NCBI RefSeq assembly: GCF_030867095.1
Contig: NC_081829.1
Span: forward strand, 87,174,261-87,238,260
Direction of reading: 5' to 3'
DNA length: 64,000 nucleotides
Source of the DNA: Alligator mississippiensis
Lineage: Eukaryota; Chordata; Crocodylia; Alligatoridae
In this document: positions 59,164-64,000 of the stretch, piece after piece
Position numbering within the stretch: the first letter of the stretch is position 1
Layout: every line of letters begins with the position of its first letter
Notes under the pieces: model-generated
What the model was told of the DNA's origin: nothing
The model's database searches: none
Seen by the model: only the letters and a program-made list of their open reading frames with translations
Position numbers and translations under genes: made by a program

Positions 59164-62100
59164 GGCAACACATACCTAAGGCATCAGTCTTCCTGACCTG
59201 ACACAAGTCAAGTGGTTTATAAAACTGCTCAGTGAACTCCTTCAGCATACTCTATGTGAATTTGTGGTTTTTATGAGCACATTTAGTGAGCTTCCCAAGA
59301 GTAGCAATTACTTTGCTAATTTGAATGATTGTTTCAGAATCTACAGCACATCATGTTTCTAACACTCCTCCTTTAAGTAAATTGTGATACTACTGGAAAC
59401 CTTTGGGAACAGATTTATATTGCTGGTTCAACATCATTTGGCTGGGTAGCCAAAAAGAGACTGGCAGAAAACAGCTATCATTTTATGCTGTCAGTGAGAC
59501 AGGTTCATTTCTGTAATTAGGACCATAGATCCGACAACAGTGACTTCCAAGTTTTGGGAGCAACTGTAGCAGTTAATCAGGCTACAAGTTCAGTGGGTCC
59601 AGCCAGTGTCAGCCACTTCAAATTCAGTTCTATGTTCTTGACTGCGCAGGCTACAACGTGCATTTAGAGTATACACAACAAAGATTAGAAATATGATGAT
59701 CTTGTATAGAAAATGCTTCTGAGTAAGCTAGTGGAAGAGGATGTCAGTCAAAATGGGAGCTCATGTTTTTACCATGACTCTCCTTCTTCCCTTAATCAGT
59801 GTCCTTCATGCTGTTATTCCTAATTTGCTTCCTTCTTTTCCAATCTCTACCTTTTCAGAAAATATTTTGTAATATGATAGCTGGGCTGAAATGTTGGCAT
59901 TTTATACCATGTTCACAGCAAGGAAGCTAAACTGCAGTTCAGAAATGTTTCTCTGACATACATCTTTCCTTTATTTACTGTTTTGCATTACTTTCTTTCC
60001 TTCCCCTAATTTTCCTACCTTAACTGCTTTCCTCATTTTGCCGGCCTCTTTTTCTTCTCTCCTTTCCTTCATTCTCCCATTCATTCTTGGCTGTAGCATC
60101 TGGATTCAGGAAATAACATCTGGCCTATTTTTGTTAATTTATTTCTTTCATTGCTGAGCAAGGAGATACTCAGGGCATTGTGCCAACACTGCTGTGAAGA
60201 GGAACAGATTTATGAGTGTGAACATTTATTTCTGGTGCCTGAACAGTATAGGTAGGGGTGACTGTGCAGGGGAGGCTGTGCTGCCAAACCCACCCCAGCA
60301 TTCAAGTTTCACTTACAGCAAGTGAGTGTGGCATGCCAAGGAGCAGAATACAGCTCTTTGGTGCTGTGGATCACTGTTATGCTTGCACTGGCCCTACCAA
60401 TAGTTAGCCCTGGGGCTACTCTAATTTATGTCACGGGGATGTGGTCCTTACAGGAGATTATGACCAGCAAAGGTCAGGAAATGAAGCTTCACCACTGCTC
60501 TAACTAGTCCCTTGCCTCTCCCACTTTCTTTGGGTTTGTCCTTTACTCCACGGCCTGGGGTGGCTGGCATAAGATTTACATCCTTCAGTGTTACATCAGC
60601 AAGCTGTTCCTTGACCACTGACAGCCTTCTAATGATGCGTGAAAGATGTGAGGGAACCTGATTTTGATATTAAAATCCTAAACAACAACAAACAGGCTAT
60701 ATATAATGTGGCTTGGCAAAGAGGAGTTCAATTGGCTGAGGATAACATTGAATAAATGCAAAAGCAGGGCAGGAGATCCTGGTAAATTGCAGCACAATTT
60801 GAATTTAATCAGAGCAAAGGAAGGAAGGAAGGGCAGTCAGCTACCATAAAATCATGCATGACATATTACTTGAATTTGTGCTTCATTATCCTGCAATGAT
60901 ATGAAATAAAATTCAAAAGGCAAGCAAATAAACAGATGCAACCAGCTTGGATGGGGGAAAGAGAGGTGCACACACACAAGGGCACATACAGCTGCAGCTG
61001 AGTAGAACAAGGGTTTTGCTATTGACTTTCTTGCTTGCAAAATAATGGAAAGTTTTACCAGATCAACCAAAGAGAAATATAGTGAATCAGAGGAAACAGA
61101 TGAGATTATAAGGGGCACTGGATGAACTCCCCTTGCTAAATTAAGCTGAGAGGGAGACAACCATGTCTTTCTCTCACCAGTGTTTTGTCAGTTGAGAGGA
61201 AAGCAGTACAGGGCATTTCAGTGGCTCTTGAAGTGAAACCTCACTGCAGCCTCCTGCTGGTAACAATATTTTTAGGCATAGAGGAAACTTGGGGGTAACA
61301 AAGGAGATGGGAAGGTCTGGGGGAAGTCTTGGGGAGTTAATGTTTGGTGGGAGTTGGGAGGGGTCTGAGGAAGAAATAATGTATAGGGATCCCATAAGAG
61401 CCAGTGCAGGGAGAAGGGAATTTTAGGGGAACCAAGGGGACCTAGGATCACATTGGGAATGGGGGACTGAGGTGAGTGAGAAGCAGAATCGGTGATGGGG
61501 GATAGGAGAATGCTGGAGAATCCTTGCAGAGTGGGGGCAGAAAAGACACAGGAGACCAGGAGTGTGCAGAACTATCCCTTCCAGATGTTCAGAAACCACG
61601 AGACAGGCCCCTAAATTTATTCATTTAAGTAATAAATTTTAGGTAATTTCTATTTGTCTCTATACAGCCTATGCATACAAATGACCCCCACCCGCATTCG
61701 ACTGTCTAGGTTGCACAGCACATAGAAGAATAGCCTCTGGGGATTTTGCTGAGATGCCATATCTGAAATAGAAATGTCTGTATAGAAAAATCAGACTGTA
61801 AGGAACCGAGTCGTTTGTGGCTTATTGCTGTATAAGAACTAGCATTACATTTATCTCTTCTGTTTAGCATTTGACTGTGATTTATGTTCCCAATCTTCAG
61901 AGTAAAACAATGGCCACATGATAATGAGCCCCAGGCTCCTCTGTCTGAACACACCTGCCCACTTGGAATATTTAACTATTTCGGTCTCTGCATTTCAGAC
62001 AATGCAAGTAAACACTTTATCCTAGCATGATGTTACCTCATTTGATTGCAAAAATGTAATTATTTGACTATTAAATATATATTTGCTATCTCATTAGGTC

Positions 62101-64000
62101 TTAGAAACTGTATAGCGACTTCTACCCCTTTTTCTGTTATTCTTAAATATTATATTTCTCCATTAATGTGCAAATTAATTCACAATGCATGTGACCTGAA
62201 GGCCATCAAAAGGGGGAAATCCTCCTGCTAAGGTGCTGGACATCCAGTTGAGCAAAGCATTTAAGCATATACTTATCTTTAAGCTGATTGACTTCTGTGG
62301 CATTAGTGCTTAAAGTTAAGCATATATCTCAGTATTTTCCAGAGTCATCAGCATCTTGAAGGATCAAACCCTATACTTTTACATTCACCTCTTCTCTTTT
62401 TCTCACCTGGGGGATGTGTATTTCTCCTCTTCTGTATTTTCTTTTGATTTGCACTGATATTTATTAACTATGACCATGCAATTTGTCTCCATCTGCAGCT
62501 TCATTTCTTTTGTATGGCTTCCCTTCTCATTGTATTTCACAAATAATTCACAGATTTAGTGCAATTGCACATGTAGGGCTCCCATTAAAGTAATTCAGAG
62601 CGCCACGCAGGCAATCAAGGGCAAGACTTGTTTTGACCTTCTGTGCTCTGGGATTTTTCTCCCGTGGGTATTTCTCTATTAACTTTCACTGCGCTATCCT
62701 TGGATTTACAGAGAGACTGGATTTTATGATTCTGTCAGCTCTAGTTAGCAAAAAGGAGGATTGTTGCATTTTTGCAATTCATTGGCAATGGCTGGTATAG
62801 GGAAGTGTGTGGGCTGATGAAATATATATACTGCTGCAGTTCAGTCATTCATTTTCTCTTTCAGAACTTTAGCTGATTGCTTGCAGCTTGATTTTGAGTT
62901 CAAATTTTGATTAATAGGATGTACCGAGATCTGACTGAGCAGAAGCATGCTCTGGAAAGTTCGGCTGGTTCTAGTAGCTTGCATAGATATGCAGCTGGAG
63001 GTAAAATGGCTAATGTCAACATTGGCAATGTGAGAACAATAGGAACATCTCAATTTAAATTGCTTATGAAAACTTCTAGTTTGACATTCCTGGAGGCCGA
63101 TGTCATCTGTCTGCAGATCAGACACAGCTCAGACAGGACCAAAGCAAACTTCCTCACCACAGAGCTGATAGATATCACAGTGCATTCCAATGCAGCCCTC
63201 TTTAATTGAGGTTTCCATACTCATTATTTAGCAACTCTTTTCCTAATAGGGATACTAGGAATTGCTGAATATGACAGCAATTTAGTGACATGGGCATTTG
63301 TCCACCTGACTGTGGACTGAGATTATGAAGTCAGTTTATGCAGCTACTTAACAACCAGTGGAAATATTTTTTGGCAAGCATACTACTGACTTAAGATAAA
63401 TGTTGACTGTATGGGTGAGATAACGTGGCATACATTCTGCTGCCCATCCTTGAAGCTATACAACTCCTTAAAAACATATTAAAAAGTGATAGCTGGAACA
63501 AATATGTTTATGTTGTATTTGCATTGTCAGCACAGTAAATTGGGAATTTGTTTTTTTAAAAATGTGTTTCATAGTCAAGCACATGGTATTTTAACTGAAA
63601 TGACTGAATGTCCTCTCTATTCACCTTTGATGTCTCTAAAGGGAATAAAGACTATTATCATTCCCTTACCATGCTTTTTCCTGTGGAAGCCAATTTTCTG
63701 CTCCCTAGGGCTTCGTGAATTTTTAGCTGTGCAAACATCCTTTGCATATGTTTTCAGAATTGATAGACCCTCGTACCCTAGCTCAGTCTGAATGGGTTTT
63801 CGTATAAAATGACAGTATTTTATACAGCTATAAACATGAACTAGAGTAGCTTTTTGGTAAGGTAATACACTTGACAGACCAGGAGCCATATTTTTAAAAG
63901 TACTTAGGTGTCTCAACTCCCATTGATTTCAGTAGAAGTTAGGTACCCAAGTACCTTTGAGGATGTGGACACTGGTGCTTAATCCTGATGTATTCTTATC
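59164..64000. other. INPP5F upstream intergenic sequence, nothing recognised
   Basis: About 4.8 kb of AT-rich sequence with T- and pyrimidine-rich stretches around 59780-60080. ORFs of about 100 codons near 62907-63209 and 63486-63916 show no motif, signal peptide or splice context that I can support. No BAG3 exon was recognised. Confidence 0.55.

Noticed and set aside
62907..63209. 100-codon ORF in the upstream flank
   Set aside because: No motif, no homology that I recognise, no splice or promoter context; length is compatible with chance in this much sequence.
52621..64000. BAG3 exons expected upstream from mammalian gene order
   Set aside because: No BAG-domain or WW-domain coding sequence was recognised; the gene probably lies beyond the right edge, if order is conserved.
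1..64000. tRNA, rRNA, CRISPR or prokaryote-type systems
   Set aside because: No cloverleaf, rRNA motif or regularly spaced repeat array was seen; the sequence is vertebrate nuclear DNA.

Overview
This is an intron-rich, repeat-rich vertebrate locus. CR1 3' ends, Penelope-like element (PLE) remnants, solo ERV LTRs and many hAT/PIF-Harbinger-type non-autonomous transposons point to a sauropsid. I think crocodilian is most likely and turtle possible; this rests on repeat style, not on a species-diagnostic marker.

The one confidently recognised gene is INPP5F (Sac2, an inositol-4-phosphatase of the endocytic pathway), transcribed from the minus strand. Coding exon 1 lies at 52276-52372 inside a CpG-island promoter (about 52170-52620), and coding exon 2 at 12164-12244. 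Both have canonical splice sites, matching phases (1 to 1) and a joined reading frame matching the conserved vertebrate N-terminus. Intron 1 (12245-52275) is about 40 kb; intron 2 runs off the left edge. Positions above about 52.6 kb are upstream flank. In mammals BAG3 lies upstream in the same orientation, but no BAG3 exon was seen before the window ends.

Almost everything else is transposon debris, much of it with readable target-site duplications (TSDs). hAT elements with 8-bp TSDs lie at 19660, 24798, 31590, 35208, 36268, 38751, 46084, 46758, 49564 and 55291. A GGCTAGGGACAG-ended family with 3-bp duplications lies at 141 (with a nested copy at 212), 4591 and 14019. PIF-Harbinger-like or palindromic MITEs lie at 13025, 21109, 27530, 52787, 55989 and 58456. 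Two solo LTRs (29676-30402 plus, 40644-41289 minus) each carry perfect 5-bp TSDs. CR1/L3 fragments lie at 5768, 21432, 45160 and 47062. A decayed PLE retaining a GIY-YIG-like motif lies at 44178-45100, with further PLE tails near 2.0, 8.7 and 11.7-12.1 kb.

Upstream of INPP5F, 54359-54610 holds a short GPCR-like fragment (TM1 and TM2 of a hydroxycarboxylic-acid/oxoeicosanoid-type receptor) that stops abruptly and is probably a truncated pseudogene. No RNA gene, CRISPR array or prokaryotic feature was found. The most interesting non-repeat observations are the tandemly duplicated NRF1/GC-box module in the INPP5F promoter, a perfect (TA)n cruciform just inside intron 1, a candidate 46-bp cryptic exon at 51972-52017, and the GPCR remnant.
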